In this document: one piece after another, positions 27,413 through 41,074 of the stretch
How positions within the stretch are numbered: the first letter of the stretch is position 1
How the letters are laid out: each line of letters begins with the position of its first letter
NCBI GenBank assembly: GCA_023078555.1
Contig: JALAAN010000010.1
Span: 744,001-808,000, forward strand
Length of the DNA stretch: 64,000 nucleotides
Source: Ulva prolifera
Taxonomy: Eukaryota > Chlorophyta > Ulvophyceae > Ulvales > Ulvaceae
Reading direction: 5' to 3'
Translations under genes and position numbers: made by a program
The notes under the pieces: model-generated
What the model saw: only the letters and a program-made list of their open reading frames with translations
Told to the model about the DNA's origin: nothing
The model's database searches: none

Positions 27413-30400
27413 CAAATTAATGTGATGTGAGGGTTTGGAGGCAATCAAGTGATAACTCAGGGCTAGGGCTGCTATCAATGATGAAATGGCAGCGCGCTCT
27501 CCCGCCACTCATGCAGAAATCCCGCGCCTCACAAAAACAGGTTCCCAACCTCACGTTAGGGGCTGAATCTTTGCACATGATGCTCTCTTTGTCAAAGGAA
27601 TGTGGTCTAGAAATTTGGAGGCAATCAAGTGATAAGTCAGGGCTAGGGCTGCTATCAATGTTGAAATGGCAGCGTGCTCCCATGCCACTCATGCAAAAAT
27701 CTCGCGCCTCACAAAAACATGTTCCCAACCTCATTTTGAGGCTGAATCTTTGCACATGATGCTCTCTATGTCAAAGGAATGTGGTGTAGAAGTTTGGAGG
27801 CAATCAAGTGATAAGTCAGGGCTAGGGCTGCTATCAATGATGAAATGGCAGCGCGCTCTCCCGCCACTCATGCAGAAATCCCGCGCCTCACAAAAACAGG
27901 TTCCCAACCTCACGTTAGGGGCTGAATCTTTGCACATGATGCTCTCTTTGTCAAAGGAATGTGGTCTAGAAGTTTGGAGGCAATCAAGTGATAAGTCAGG
28001 GCTAGGGCTGCTATCAATGTTGAAATGGCAGCGTGCTCCCATGCCACTCATGCAAAAATCTCGCGCCTCACAAAAACATGTTCCCAACCTCATTTTTGAG
28101 GCTGAATCTTTGCACATGATGCTCTCTATGTCACAGGAATGTGGTCTAGAAGTTTGGAGGCAATCAAGTGACAAGTCAGGGCAAGGGCTGCTATCAATGT
28201 TGAAATGGCAGCGCGCTCTCCCGCCACACATGCAGAAATCCCGCGCCTCACAAAAACATGTTCCCAACCTCACGTTAGGGGCTGAATCTTTGCACATGAT
28301 GCTCTCTATGTCAAAGGAATGTGGTCTAGAAGTTTGGAGGCAATCAAGTGATAAGTCAGGGCTAGGGCTGCCATCAATGTTGAAATGGCAGCGTGCTCCC
28401 ATGCCACTCATGCAGAAATCCCGCGCCTCACAAAAACATGTTCACAACATCACGTTAGGGGCTGAATCTTTGCACATGATGCTCTCTATGTCAAAGGAAT
28501 GTGGTCTAGAAGTTTGGAGGCAATCAAGTGATAAGTCAGGGCTAGGGCTGCTATCAATGTTGAAATGGCAGCGTGCTCCCATGCCCCTCATGCAGAAATC
28601 TCGCCCTCACAAAAACAGGTTCCCAACCTCACGTCCGGGGCTGAATCTTTGCACATGATGCTCTCTATGTCAAAGGAATGTGGTCTAGAAGTTTGGAGGC
28701 AATCAAGTGATAAGTCAGGGCTAGGGCTGCCATCAATGTTGAAATGGCAGCGTGCTCCCATGCCACTCATGCAGAAATCCCGCGCCTCACAAAAACATGT
28801 TCACAACATCACGTTAGGGGCTGAATCTTTGCACATGATGCTCTCTATGTCAAAGGAATGTGGTCTAGAAGTTTGGAGGCAATCAAGTGATAAGTCAGGG
28901 CTAGGGCTGCTATCAATGTTGAAATGGCAGCGTGCTCCCATGCCCCTCATGCAGAAATCTCGCCCTCACAAAAACAGGTTCCCAACCTCACGTCCGGGGC
29001 TGAATCTTTGCACATGATGCTCTCTATGTCAAAGGAATGTGGTGTAGAAGTTTGGAGGCAATCAAGTGATAAGTCAGGGCTAGGGCTGCTATCAATGTTG
29101 AAATGGCAGCGTGCTCCCATGCCCCTCATGCAGAAATCCCGCGCCTCACAAAAACATGTTCCCAACCTCACGTTAGGGGCTGAATCTTTGCACATGATGC
29201 TCTCTATGTCAAAGGAATGTGGTGTAGAAGTTTGGAGGCCATCAAGTGACAAGTCAGGGCAAGGGCTGCTATCAATGTTGAAATGGCAGCGCGCTCTCCC
29301 GCCACTCATGCAGAAATCCCGCGCTTCACAAAAACAGGTTCCCAACCTCACGTTAGGGGCTGAATCTTTGCACATGATACTCTCTATGTCACAGGAATGT
29401 GGTCTAGAAGTTTGGAGGCAATCAAGTGATAAGTCAGGGCTAGGGCTGCTATCAATGTTGAAAAGGCAGCGCGCTCTCCCGCCCCTCATGCAGAAATCCC
29501 GCGCCTCACAAAAACAGGTTCCCAACCTCACGTTAGGGGCTGAATCTTTGCACATGATACTCTCTATGTCACAGGAATGTGGTCTAGAAGTTTGGAGGCA
29601 ATCAAGTGATAAGTCAGGGCAAGGGCTCCTATCAATGTTGAAATGGCAGCGCGCTCTCCCGCCACTCATGCAGAAATCTCGCCCTCACAAAAACAGGTTC
29701 CCAACCTCACGTTAGGGGCTGAATCTTTGCACATGATGCTCTCTATGTCAAAGGAATGTGGTCTAGAAGTTTGGAGGCAATCAAGTGACAAGTCAGGGCA
29801 AGGGTTGCTATCAATGTTGAAATGGCAGCGCGCTCTCCCGCCCCTCATGCAGAAATCTCGCCCTCACAAAAACAGGTTCCCAACCTCACGTTCGGGGCTG
29901 AATCTTTGCACATGATGCTCTCTATGTCAAAGGAATGTGGTGTAGAAGTTTGGAGGCAATCAAGTGATAAGTCAGGGCTAGGGCTGCTATCAATGTTGAA
30001 ATGGCAGCGTGCTCCCATGCCACTCATGCAAAAATCTCGCGCCTCACAAAAACATGTTCCCAACCTCATTTTTGAGGCTGAATCTTTGCACATGATGCTC
30101 TCTATGTCACAGGAATGTGGTCTAGAAGTTTGGAGGCAATCAAGTGATAAGTCAGGGCAAGGGCTCCTATCAATGTTGAAATGGCAGCGCGCTCTCCCGC
30201 CACTCATGCAGAAATCTCGCCCTCACAAAAACAGGTTCCCAACCTCACGTTAAGGGCTGAATCTTTGCACATGATGCTATCTATGTATAATTAATGTGAT
30301 GTGAGGGTTTGGAGGCAATCAAGTGATAACTCAGGGCTAGGGCTGCTTTAAATGTTGAAATGGCAGCGTGCTCCCATGCCACTCATGCAGAAATCTCGCA

Positions 30401-32803
30401 CCTCACAAAAACAGGTTCCCAACCTCACCTTAGGGGCTGAATCTTTGCACATGATGCTCTCTATGTCAAAGGAATGTGGTGTAGAAGTTTGGAGGCAATC
30501 AAGTGATATGTCAGGGCTAGGGCTGCTATCAATGATGAAATGGCAGCGCGCTCTCCCGCCACTCATGCAGAAATCCCGCGCCTCACAAAAACAGGTTCCC
30601 AACCTCACGTTAGGGGCTGAATCTTTGCACATGATGCTCTCTTTGTCAAAGGAATGTGGTCTAGAAATTTGGAGGCAATCAAGTGATAAGTCAGGGCTAG
30701 GGCTGCTATCAATGTTGAAATGGCAGCGCGCTCTCCCGCCACTCATGCAGAAATCCCGCGCCTCACAAAAACAGGTTCCCAACCTCACGTTAGGGGCTGA
30801 ATCTTTGCACATAATGCTCTCTATGTCAAAGGAATGTGGTCTAGAAGTTTGGAGGCAATCAAGTGACAAGTCAGGGCAAGGGCTGCTATCAATGTTGAAA
30901 TGGCAGCGCGCTCTCCCGCCACTCATGCAGAAATCCCGCGCTTCACAAAAACAGGTTCCCAACCTCACGTTAGGGGCTGAATCTTTGCACATGATACTCT
31001 CTATGTCACAGGAATGTGGTCTAGAAGTTTGGAGGCAATCAAGTGATAAGTCAGGGCAAGGGCTCCTATCAATGTTGAAATGGCAGCGCGCTCTCCCGCC
31101 ACTCAGGCAGAAATCTCGCCCTCACAAAAACAGGTTCCCAACCTCACGTTAAGGGCTGAATCTTTGCACATGATGCTATCTATGTCAAATTAATGTGATG
31201 TGAGGGTTTGGAGGCAATCAAGTGATAACTCAGGGCTAGGGCTGCTTTAAATGTTGAAATGGCAGCGTGCTCCCATGCCACTCATGCAGAAATCTCGCAC
31301 CTCACAAAAACAGGTTCCCAACCTCACCTTAGGGGCTGAATCTTTGCACATGATGCTCTCTATGTCAAAGGAATGTGGTGTAGAAGTTTGGAGGCAATCA
31401 AGTGATAAGTCAGGGCTAGGGCTGCTATCAATGATGAAATGGCAGCGCGCTCTCCCGCCACTCATGCAGAAATCCCGCGCCTCACAAAAACAGGTTCCCA
31501 ACCTCACGTTAGGGGCTGAATCTTTGCACATGATGCTCTCTTTGTCAAAGGAATGTGGTCTAGAAATTTGGAGGCAATCAAGTGATAAGTCAGGGCTAGG
31601 GCTGCTATCAATGTTGAAATGGCAGCGCGCTCTCCCGCCACACATGCAGAAATCCCGCGCCTCACAAAAACATGTTCCCAACCTCACGTTAGGGGCTGAA
31701 TCTTTGCACATGATGCTCTCTATGTCAAAGGAATGTGGTGTAGAAGTTTGGAGGCAATCAAGTGATAAGTCAGGGCTAGGGCTGCCATCAATGTTGAAAT
31801 GGCAGCGTGCTCCCATGCCACTCATGCAGAAATCCCGCGCCTCACAAAAACATGTTCCCAACATCACGTTAGGGGCTGAATCTTTGCACATGATGCTCTC
31901 TATGTCAAAGGAATGTGGTCTAGAAGTTTGGAGGCAATCAAGTGATATGTCAGGGCTAGGGCTGCTATCAATGTTGAAATGGCAGCGTGCTCCCATGCCC
32001 CTCATGCAGAAATCTCGCCCTCACAAAAACAGGTTCCCAACCTCACGTTCGGGGCTGAATCTTTGCACATGATGCTCTCTATGTCAAAGGAATGTGGTGT
32101 AAAAGTTTGGAGGCAATCAAGTGATAAGTCAGGGCTAGGGCTGCTATCAATGTTGAAATGGCAGCGCGCTCTCCCGCCACTCATGCAGAAATCCCGCGCC
32201 TCACAAAAACAGGTTCCCAACCTCACGTTAGGGGCTGAATCTTTGCACATGATGCTCTCTTTGTCAAAGGAATGTGTTCTAGAAGTTTGGAGGCAATCAA
32301 GTGATAAGTCAGGGCAAGGGTTGCTATCAATGTTGAAAAGGCAGCGCGCTCTCCCGCCCCTCATGCAGAAATCCCGCGCCTCACAAAAACAGGTTCCCAA
32401 CCTCACGTTAGGTGCTGAATCTTTGCACATGATGCTCTCTATGTCAAAGGAATGTGGTCTAGAAGTTTGGAGGCAATCAAGTGACAAGTCAGGGCAAGGG
32501 CTGCTATCAATGTTGAAATGGCAGCGCGCTCTCCCGCCACTCATGCAGAAATCCCGCGCTTCACAAAAACAGGTTCCCAACCTCACGTTAGGGGCTGAAT
32601 CTTTGCACATGATACTCTCTATGTCACAGGAATGTGGTCTAGAAGTTTGGAGGCAATCAAGTGATAAGTCAGGGCAAGGGCTCCTATCAATGTTGAAATG
32701 GCAGCGCGCTCTCCCGCCACTCATGCAGAAATCTCGCCCTCACAAAAACAGGTTCCCAACCTCACGTTAAGGGCTGAATCTTTGCACATGATGCTATCTA
32801 TGT
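27413..32803 (+). repeat. HOR copy C (5,391 bp, 30 monomers)
   Basis: Opens with the same signature at 27413 and follows copy B at an offset of 5930-5931 bp to about 32.09 kb, including the two-monomer duplication (ttcacaacatc near 28440 and 28800). It then switches to the monomer series with gtgtaaaagtttgg (~32099) and gaatgtgttctag (~32275), which is the tail of copies Z and 0. Private change: gatatgtcagg near 30506. A one-base homopolymer loss is near 27733 (ctcattttgaggc). Confidence 0.85.
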
Positions 32804-32868
32804 CAAATTAATGTGATGTGAGGGTTTGGAGGCAATCAAGTGATAACTCAGGGCTAGGGCTGCTTTAA

Positions 32869-33870
32869 ATGTTGAAATGGCAGCGTGCTCCCATGCCACT
32901 CATGCAGAAATCTCGCACCTCACAAAAACAGGTTCCCAACCTCACCTTAGGGGCTGAATCTTTGCACATGATGCTCTCTATGTCAAAGGAATGTGGTGTA
33001 GAAGTTTGGAGGCAATCAAGTGATAAGTCAGGGCTAGGGCTGCTATCAATGATGAAATGGCAGCGCGCTCTCCCGCCACTCATGCAGAAATCCCGCGCCT
33101 CACAAAAACAGGTTCCCAGCCTCACGTTAGGGGCTGAATCTTTGCACATGATGCTCTCTTTGTCAAAGGAATGTGGTCTAGAAATTTGGAGGCAATCAAG
33201 TGATAAGTCAGGGCTAGGGCTGCTATCAATGTTGAAATGGCAGCGTGCTCCCATGCCACTCATGCAAAAATCTCGCGCCTCACAAAAACATGTTCCCAAC
33301 CTCATTTTTGAGGCTGAATCTTTGCACATGATGCTCTCTATGTCACAGGAATGTGGTCTAGAAGTTTGGAGGCAATCAAGTGACAAGTCAGGGCAAGGGC
33401 TGCTATCAATGTTGAAATGGCAGCGCGCTCTCCCGCCACACATGCAGAAATCCCGCGCCTCACAAAAACATGTTCCCAACCTCACGTTAGGGGCTGAATC
33501 TTTGCACATGATGCTCTCTATGTCAAAGGAATGTGGTCTAGAAGTTTGGAGGCAATCAAGTGATAAGTCAGGGCTAGGGCTGCCATCAATGTTGAAATGG
33601 CAGCGTGCTCCCATGCCACTCATGCAGAAATCCCGCGCCTCACAAAAACATGTTCCCAACCTCACGTTAGGGGCTGAATCTTTGCACATGATGCTCTCTA
33701 TGTCAAAGGAATGTGGTCTAGAAGTTTGGAGGCAATCAAGTGATAAGTCAGGGCTAGGGCTGCTTTCAATGTTGAAATGGCAGCGTGCTCCCATGCCCCT
33801 CATGCAGAAATCTCGCCCTCACAAAATCAGGTTCCCAACCTCACGTTCGGGGCTGAATCTTTGCACATGA
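32869..33870 (+). repeat. Six-monomer dispersed block, copy 2
   Basis: The same subtype order as 1238-2239, 31,631 bp further on. Small differences are gttcccagcctc near 33117, a standard gttcccaacctc monomer where the other three copies have ttcacaacatc, ctgctttcaatg near 33763, and acaaaatcagg near 33826. It lies between HOR copies C and D. Confidence 0.82.
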
Positions 33871-33892
33871 TGCTCTCTATGTCAAAGGAATG

Positions 33893-36800
33893 TGGTGTAG
33901 AAGTTTGGAGGCAATCAAGTGATAAGTCAGGGCTAGGGCTGCTATCAATGATGAAATGGCAGCGCGCTCTCCCGCCACTCATGCAGAAATCCCGCGCCTC
34001 ACAAAAACAGGTTCCCAACCTCACGTTAGGGGCTGAATCTTTGCACATGATGCTCTCTTTGTCAAAGGAATGTGGTCTAGAAATTTGGAGGCAATCAAGT
34101 GATAAGTCAGGGCTAGGGCTGCTATCAATGTTGAAATGGCAGCGTGCTCCCATGCCACTCATGCAAAAATCTCGCGCCTCACAAAAACATGTTCCCAACC
34201 TCATTTTTGAGGCTGAATCTTTGCACATGATGCTCTCTATGTCAAAGGAATGTGGTGTAGAAGTTTGGAGGCAATCAAGTGATAAGTCAGGGCTAGGGCT
34301 GCTATCAATGATGAAATGGCAGCGCGCTCTCCCGCCACTCATGCAGAAATCCCGCGCCTCACAAAAACAGGTTCCCAACCTCACGTTAGGGGCTGAATCT
34401 TTGCACATGATGCTCTCTTTGTCAAAGGAATGTGGTCTAGAAGTTTGGAGGCAATCAAGTGATAAGTCAGGGCTAGGGCTGCTATCAATGTTGAAATGGC
34501 AGCGTGCTCCCATGCCACTCATGCAGAAATCCCGCGCCTCACAAAAACAGGTTCCCAACCTCACGTAAGGGGCTGAATCTTTGCACATGATGCTCTCTTT
34601 GTCAAAGGAATGTGGTCTAGAAGTTTGGAGGCAATCAAGTGATAAGTCAGGGCTAGGGCTGCTATCAATGTTGAAATGGCAGCGTGCTCCCATGCCACTC
34701 ATGCAAAAATCTCGCGCCTCACAAAAACATGTTCCCAACCTCATTTTTGAGGCTGAATCTTTGCACATGATGCTATCTATGTCAAATTAATGTGATGTGA
34801 GGGTTTGGAGGCAATCAAGTGATAACTCAGGGCTAGGGCTGCTTTAAATGTTGAAATGGCAGCGTGCTCCCATGCCACTCATGCAGAAATCTCGCACCTC
34901 ACAAAAACAGGTTCCCAACCTCACCTTAGGGGCTGAATCTTTGCACATGATGCTCTCTATGTCAAAGGAATGTGGTGTAGAAGTTTGGAGGCAATCAAGT
35001 GATAAGTCAGGGCTAGGGCTGCTATCAATGATGAAATGGCAGCGCGCCCTCCCGCCACTCATGCAGAAATCCCGCGCCTCACAAAAACAGGTTCCCAACC
35101 TCACGTTAGGGGCTGAATCTTTGCACATGATGCTCTCTTTGTCAAAGGAATGTGGTCTAGAAATTGGAGGCAATCAAGTGATAAGTCAGGGCTAGGGCTG
35201 CTATCAATGTTGAAATGGCAGCGTGCTCCCATGCCACTCATGCAAAAATCTCGCGCCTCACAAAAACATGTTCCCAACCTCATTTTTGAGGCTGAATCTT
35301 TGCACATGATGCTCTCTATGTCACAGGAATGTGGTCTAGAAGTTTGGAGGCAATCAAGTGACAAGTCAGGGCAAGGGCTGCTATCAATGTTGAAATGGCA
35401 GCGCGCTCTCCCGCCACTCATGCAGAAATCCCGCGCCTCACAAAAACATGTTCCCAACCTCACGTTAGGGGCTGAATCTTTGCACATGATACTCTCTATG
35501 TCACAGGAATGTGGTCTAGAAGTTTGGAGGCAATCAAGTGATAAGTCAGGGCAAGGGCTCCTATCAATGTTGAAATGGCAGCGCGCTCTCCCGCCACTCA
35601 GGCAGAAATCTCGCCCTCACAAAAACAGGTTCCCAACCTCACGTTAAGGGCTGAATCTTTGCACATGATGCTATCTATGTCAAATTAATGTGATGTGAGG
35701 GTTTGGAGGCAATCAAGTGATAACTCAGGGCTAGGGCTGCTTTAAATGTTGAAATGGCAGCGCGCTCTCCCGCCACTCATGCAGAAATCCCGCGCCTCAC
35801 AAAAACAGGTTCCCAACCTCACGTTAGGGGCTGAATCTTTGCACATGATGCTCTCTTTGTCAAAGGAATGTGGTCTAGAAATTTGGAGGCAATCAAGTGA
35901 TAAGTCAGGGCTAGGGCTCCTATCAATGTTGAAATGGCAGCGCGCTCTCCCGCCACTCATGCAGAAATCTCGCCCTCACAAAAACAGGTTCCCAACCTCA
36001 CGTTAAGGGCTGAATCTTTGCACATGATGCTATCTATGTATAATTAATGTGATGTGAGGGTTTGGAGGCATCAAGTGATAACTCAGGGCTAGGGCTGCTT
36101 TAAATGTTGAAATGGCAGCGTGCTCCCATGCCACTCATGCAGAAATCTCGCACCTCACAAAAACAGGTTCCCAACCTCACCTTAGGGGCTGAATCTTTGC
36201 ACATGATGCTCTCTATGTCAAAGGAATGTGGTGTAGAAGTTTGGAGGCAATCAAGTGATAAGTCAGGGCTAGGGCTGCTATCAATGATGAAATGGCAGCG
36301 CGCTCTCCCGCCACTCATGCAGAAATCCCGCGCCTCACAAAAACAGGTTCCCAACCTCACGTTAGGGGCTGAATCTTTGCACATGATGCTCTCTTTGTCA
36401 AAGGAATGTGGTCTAGAAATTTGGAGGCAATCAAGTGATAAGTCAGGGCTAGGGCTGCTATCAATGTTGAAATGGCAGCGCGCTCTCCCGCCACTCATGC
36501 AGAAATCCCGCGCCTCACAAAAAACAGGTTCCCAACCTCACGTTAGGGGCTGAATCTTTGCACATAATGCTCTCTATGTCAAAGGAATGTGGTCTAGAAG
36601 TTTGGAGGCAATCAAGTGACAAGTCAGGGCAAGGGCTGCTATCAATGTTGAAATGGCAGCGCGCTCTCCCGCCACTCATGCAGAAATCCCGCGCTTCACA
36701 AAAACAGGTTCCCAACCTCACGTTAGGGGCTGAATCTTTGCACATGATACTCTCTATGTCACAGGAATGTGGTCTAGAAGTTTGGAGGCAATCAAGTGAT

Positions 36801-36938
36801 AAGTCAGGGCAAGGGCTCCTATCAATGTTGAAATGGCAGCGCGCTCTCCCGCCACTCAGGCAGAAATCTCGCCCTCACAAAAACAGGTTCCCAACCTCAC
36901 GTTAAGGGCTGAATCTTTGCACATGATGCTATCTATGT
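33893..36938 (+). repeat. HOR copy D (~17 monomers, rearranged)
   Basis: The first part to about 34.78 kb matches the opening seven or so monomers of copies A-C (atgatgaaatgg, ctctttgtc, catttttgagg). The part from about 36.04 to 36.94 kb matches 18.24-19.15 kb at an offset of 17,794-17,795 bp, with marker tgtataatt at 36037, cacataatgctc near 36562 and ctcaggcag near 36855. Between them lie short repeats of the same subtypes, with ctcaggcag also near 35597, so the middle has been deleted and partly re-duplicated. One-base changes occur near 34566 (cacgtaaggggc), 35163 (gaaattggagg) and 36519 (cacaaaaaacagg). Confidence 0.72.
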
Positions 36939-38640
36939 CAAATTAATGTGATGTGAGGGTTTGGGAGGCAATCAATGATAACTCAGGGCTTAGGGCTGCT
37001 TTAAATGTTGAAATGGCAGCGTGCTCCATGCCACTCATGCAGAAATCTCGCACCTCACAAAAACAGGTTCCCAACCTCACCTTAGGGGGCTGAATCTTGC
37101 ACATGATGCTCTCTATGTCAAAGGGAATGTGGTGTAGAAGTTTGGAGGCAATCAAGTGATAAGTCAGGGCGAGGGCGCTATCAAATGATGAAAGGGCAGC
37201 CGCGCCTCCCCGCCACTCATGCAGAAATCCCGCGCCTCACAAAAACAGGTTCCCAACCTCACGTTATGGGGCTGAATCTTTGCACATGATGCTCTCTTTC
37301 AAAGGAATGTGTGTCTAGAAAGTTTGGAGGCAATCAAGTGATAAGTCAGGGCTAGGGCTGCTATCAATGTTGAAATGGCAGCGCTCTCCCGCCACATCAT
37401 GCAGAAATCCCGCGCCTCACAAAAACATGTTCCCAACCTCACGTTAGGGGCTGAATCTTTGCACATGATGCTCTCTATGTCAAATGAATGTGATGTAGAA
37501 GGTTTGGAGGCAATCAAGTGATAACTCAGGGCTAGGGCTGCTATCAATGTTGAAATGGCAGCGTGCTCCCATGCCACTCATGCAGAAATCTCGCCCTCAC
37601 AAAAACAGGTTCCCAACCTCACGTTAGGGGCTGAATCTTTGCACATGATGCTCTCTATGTCAAAGGAATGTGGTCTAGAAGTTTGGAGGCAATCAAGTGA
37701 TAAGTCAGGGCTAGGGCTGCTATCAATGTTGAAATGGCAGCGCGCTCTCCCGCCCCTCATGCAGAAATCCCGCGCCTCACAAAAACAGGTTCCCAACCTC
37801 ACGTTAGGGGCTGAATCTTTGCACATGATGCTCTCTATGTCAAAGGAATGTGGTCTAGAAGTTTGGAGGCAATCAAGTGATAAGTCAGGGCAAGGGTTGC
37901 TATCAATGTTGAAAAGGCAGCGCGCTCTCCCGCCCCTCATGCAGAAATCCCGCGCCTCACAAAAACAGGTTCCCAACCTCACGTTAGGGGCTGAATCTTT
38001 GCACATGATACTCTCTATGTCAAAGGAATGTGGTGCTAGAAGTTTGGAGGCAATCAAGTGATAAGTCAGGGCAAGGGCTGCTATCAATGTTGAAAGGCAG
38101 CGCGCTCTCCCGCCACTCATGCAGAAATCTCGCCCTCACAAAAACAGGTTCCCAACCTCACGTTAGGGGCTGAATCTTTGCACATGATGCTCTCTATGTC
38201 AAAGGAATGTGGTGTAGAAGTTTGGAGGCAATCAAGTGATAAGTCAGGGCTAGGGCTGCCTATCAATGTTGAAATGGCAGCGCTGCTCCCATGCCACTCA
38301 TGCAGAAATCCCGCGCCTCACAAAAACATGTTCCCAACCTCACGTTAGGGCTGAATCTTTGCACATGATAGCTCTCTATGTCAAAGGAATGTGGTGTAGA
38401 AGTTTGGAGGCAATCAAGTGATAAGTCAGGGCTAAGGGCTGCTATCAATGTTGAAATGGCAGCGCGCTCTCCCGCCACTCATGCAGAAATCTCGCCCTCA
38501 CAAAAACAGGTTCCAACCTCACGTTAGGGGCTGAATCTTTGCACATGATGCTATCTATGTCAAAGTAATGTGATGTAGAGGTTTGGAGGCAATCAAGTGA
38601 TAACTCAGGGCTAGGGCTGCTTAAATGTTGAAATGGCAGC
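36939..38640 (+). repeat. Satellite segment dense in single-base indels (patch 2)
   Basis: Seen: about twenty short insertions or deletions. They are worst in 36960-37330, for example tttgggaggcaatcaatg (~36961), gggcttagggc (~36986), gtgctccatgcc (~37021), ccttagggggctgaatcttg (~37080), gcagccgcgcctccccgcc (~37197), cgttatggggc (~37263), ctctctttcaaagg (~37292) and gtgtgtctagaaag (~37308). They continue more thinly to ggctgcttaaatg (~38617). Intermediate marker forms caaatgaatgtgatg (~37482) and caaagtaatgtgatg (~38562) occur here. As in patch 1, indels far outnumber substitutions, which suggests low consensus quality or a stitched join. The patch sits exactly where the left HOR domain ends. 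Confidence 0.78.
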
Positions 38641-39457
38641 GTGCTCCCATGCCACTCATGCAGAAATCCCGCGCCTCACAAAAACAGGTTCCCAACCTCA
38701 CCTTAGGGGCTGAATCTTTGCACATGATGCTCTCTATGTCAAAGGAATGTGGTGTAGAAGTTTGGAGGCAATCAAGTGATAAGTCAGGGCAAGGGCTGCT
38801 ATCAATGTTGAAATGGCAGCGCGCTCTCCCGCCACTCATGCAGAAATCCCGCGCCTCACAAAAACAGGTTCCCAACCTCACGTTAGGGGCTGAATCTTTG
38901 CACATGATACTCTCTATGTCACAGGAATGTGGTCTAGAAGTTTGGAGGCAATCAAGTGATAAGTCAGGGCAAGGGCTCCTATCAATGTTGAAATGGCAGC
39001 GCGCTCTCCCGCCACTCATGCAGAAATCTCGCCCTCACAAAAACAGGTTCCCAACCTCACGTTAGGGGCTGAATCTTTGCACATGATGCTCTCTATGTCA
39101 AAGGAATGTGGTCTAGAAGTTTGGAGGCAATCAAGTGATAAGTCAGGGCAAGGGTTGCTATCAATGTTGAAATGGCAGCGCGCTCTCCCGCCCCTCATGC
39201 AGAAATCTCGCCCCTCACAAAAACAGGTTCCCAACCTCACGTTCGGGGCTGAATCTTTGCACATGATGCTCTCTATGTCAAAGGAATGTGGTGTAGAAGT
39301 TTGGAGGCAATCAAGTGATAAGTCAGGGCTAGGGCTGCTATCAATGTTGAAATGGCAGCACGCTCTCCCGCCACTCATGCAGAAATCTCGCCCTCGCAAA
39401 AACAGGTTCCCAACCTCACGTTAGGGGCTGAATCTTTGCACATGATGCTATCTATGT

Positions 39458-41074
39458 CAAATTAATGTGATGTGAGGGTTTGGAGGCAATCAAGTGATAA
39501 CTCAGGGCTAGGGCTGCTTTAAATGTTGAAATGGCAGCGTGCTCCCATGCCACTCATGCAGAAATCTCGCACCTCACAAAAACAGGTTCCCAACCTCACC
39601 TTAGGGGCTGAATCTTTGCACATGATGCTCTCTATGTCAAAGGAATGTGGTGTAGAAGTTTGGAGGCAATCAAGTGATAAGTCAGGGCTAGGGCTGCTAT
39701 CAATGTTGAAATGGCAGCGCGCTCTCCCGCCACTCATGCAGAAATCCCGCGCCTCACAAAAACAGGTTCCCAACCTCACGTTAGGGGCTGAATCTTTGCA
39801 CATGATGCTCTCTTTGTCAAAGGAATGTGGTCTAGAAGTTTGGAGGCAATCAAGTGATAAGTCAGGGCTAGGGCTGCTATCAATGTTGAAATGGCAGCGC
39901 GCTCTCCCGCCCCTCATGCAGAAATCCCGCGCCTCACAAAAACAGGTTCCCAACCTCACGTTAGGGGCTGAATCTTTGCACATGATACTCTCTATGTCAA
40001 AGGAATGTGGTGTAGAAGTTTGGAGGCAATCAAGTGATAAGTCAGGGCAAGGGCTGCTATCAATGTTGAAAAGGCAGCGCGCTCTCCCGCCCCTCATGCA
40101 GAAATCTCGCCCTCACAAAAACAGGTTCCCAACCTCACGTTAGGGGCTGAATCTTTGCACATGATGCTCTCTATGTCAAAGGAATGTGGTGTAGAAGTTT
40201 GGAGGCAATCAAGTGATAAGTCAGGGCTAGGGGTGCCATCAATGTTGAAATGGCAGCGTGCTCCCATGCCACTCATGCAGAAATCCCGCGCCTCACAAAA
40301 ACATGTTCCCAACATCACGTTAGGGGCTGAATCTTTGCACATGATGCTCTCTATGTCAAAGGAATGTGCTCTAGAAGTTTGGAGGCAATCAAGTGATAAG
40401 TCAGGGCTAGGGCTGCTATCAATGTTGAAATGGCAGCGTGCTCCCATGCCCCTCATGCAGAAATCTCGCCCTCACAAAAACAGGTTCCCAACCTCACGTT
40501 CGGGGCTGAATCTTTGCACATGATGCTCTCTATGTCAAAGGAATGTGGTGTAGAAGTTTGGAGGCAATCAAGTGATAAGTCAGGGCTAGGGCTGCTATCA
40601 ATGTTGAAATGGCAGCGCGCTCTCCCGCCACTCATGCAGAAATCCCGCGCCTCACAAAACAGGTTCCCAACCTCACGTTTAGGGGCTGAATCTTTGCACA
40701 TGATACTCTCTATGTCAAAGGAATGTGGTGTAGAAGTTTGGAGGCAATCAAGTGATAAGTCAGGGCAAGGGCTGCTATCAATGTTGAAATGGCAGCGCGC
40801 TCTCCCGCCACTCATGCAGAAATCCCGCGCCTCACAAAAACAGGTTCCCAACCTCACGTTAGGGGCTGAATCTTTGCACATGATACTCTCTATGTCACAG
40901 GAATGTGGTCTAGAAGTTTGGAGGCAGTCAAGTGATAAGTCAGGGCAAGGGCTCCTATCAATGTTGAAATGGCAGCGCGCTCTCCCGCCACTCATGCAGA
41001 AATCTCGCCCTCACAAAAACAGGTTCCCAACCTCACGTTAGGGGCTGAATCTTTGCACATGATGCTATCTATGT
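39458..41074 (+). repeat. Nine-monomer unit, copy 1
   Basis: The span between marker signatures at 39458 and 41075 (1,617 bp). It contains private variants ctaggggtgccatc near 40228 and gaatgtgctctag near 40363, followed by a 179-bp monomer with cgttcggggc. The same ordered series recurs at an offset of 1975-1976 bp and, in part, near 46.2-46.6 kb. Small indels are acaaaacagg (~40656) and cacgtttaggggc (~40676). Confidence 0.82.
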
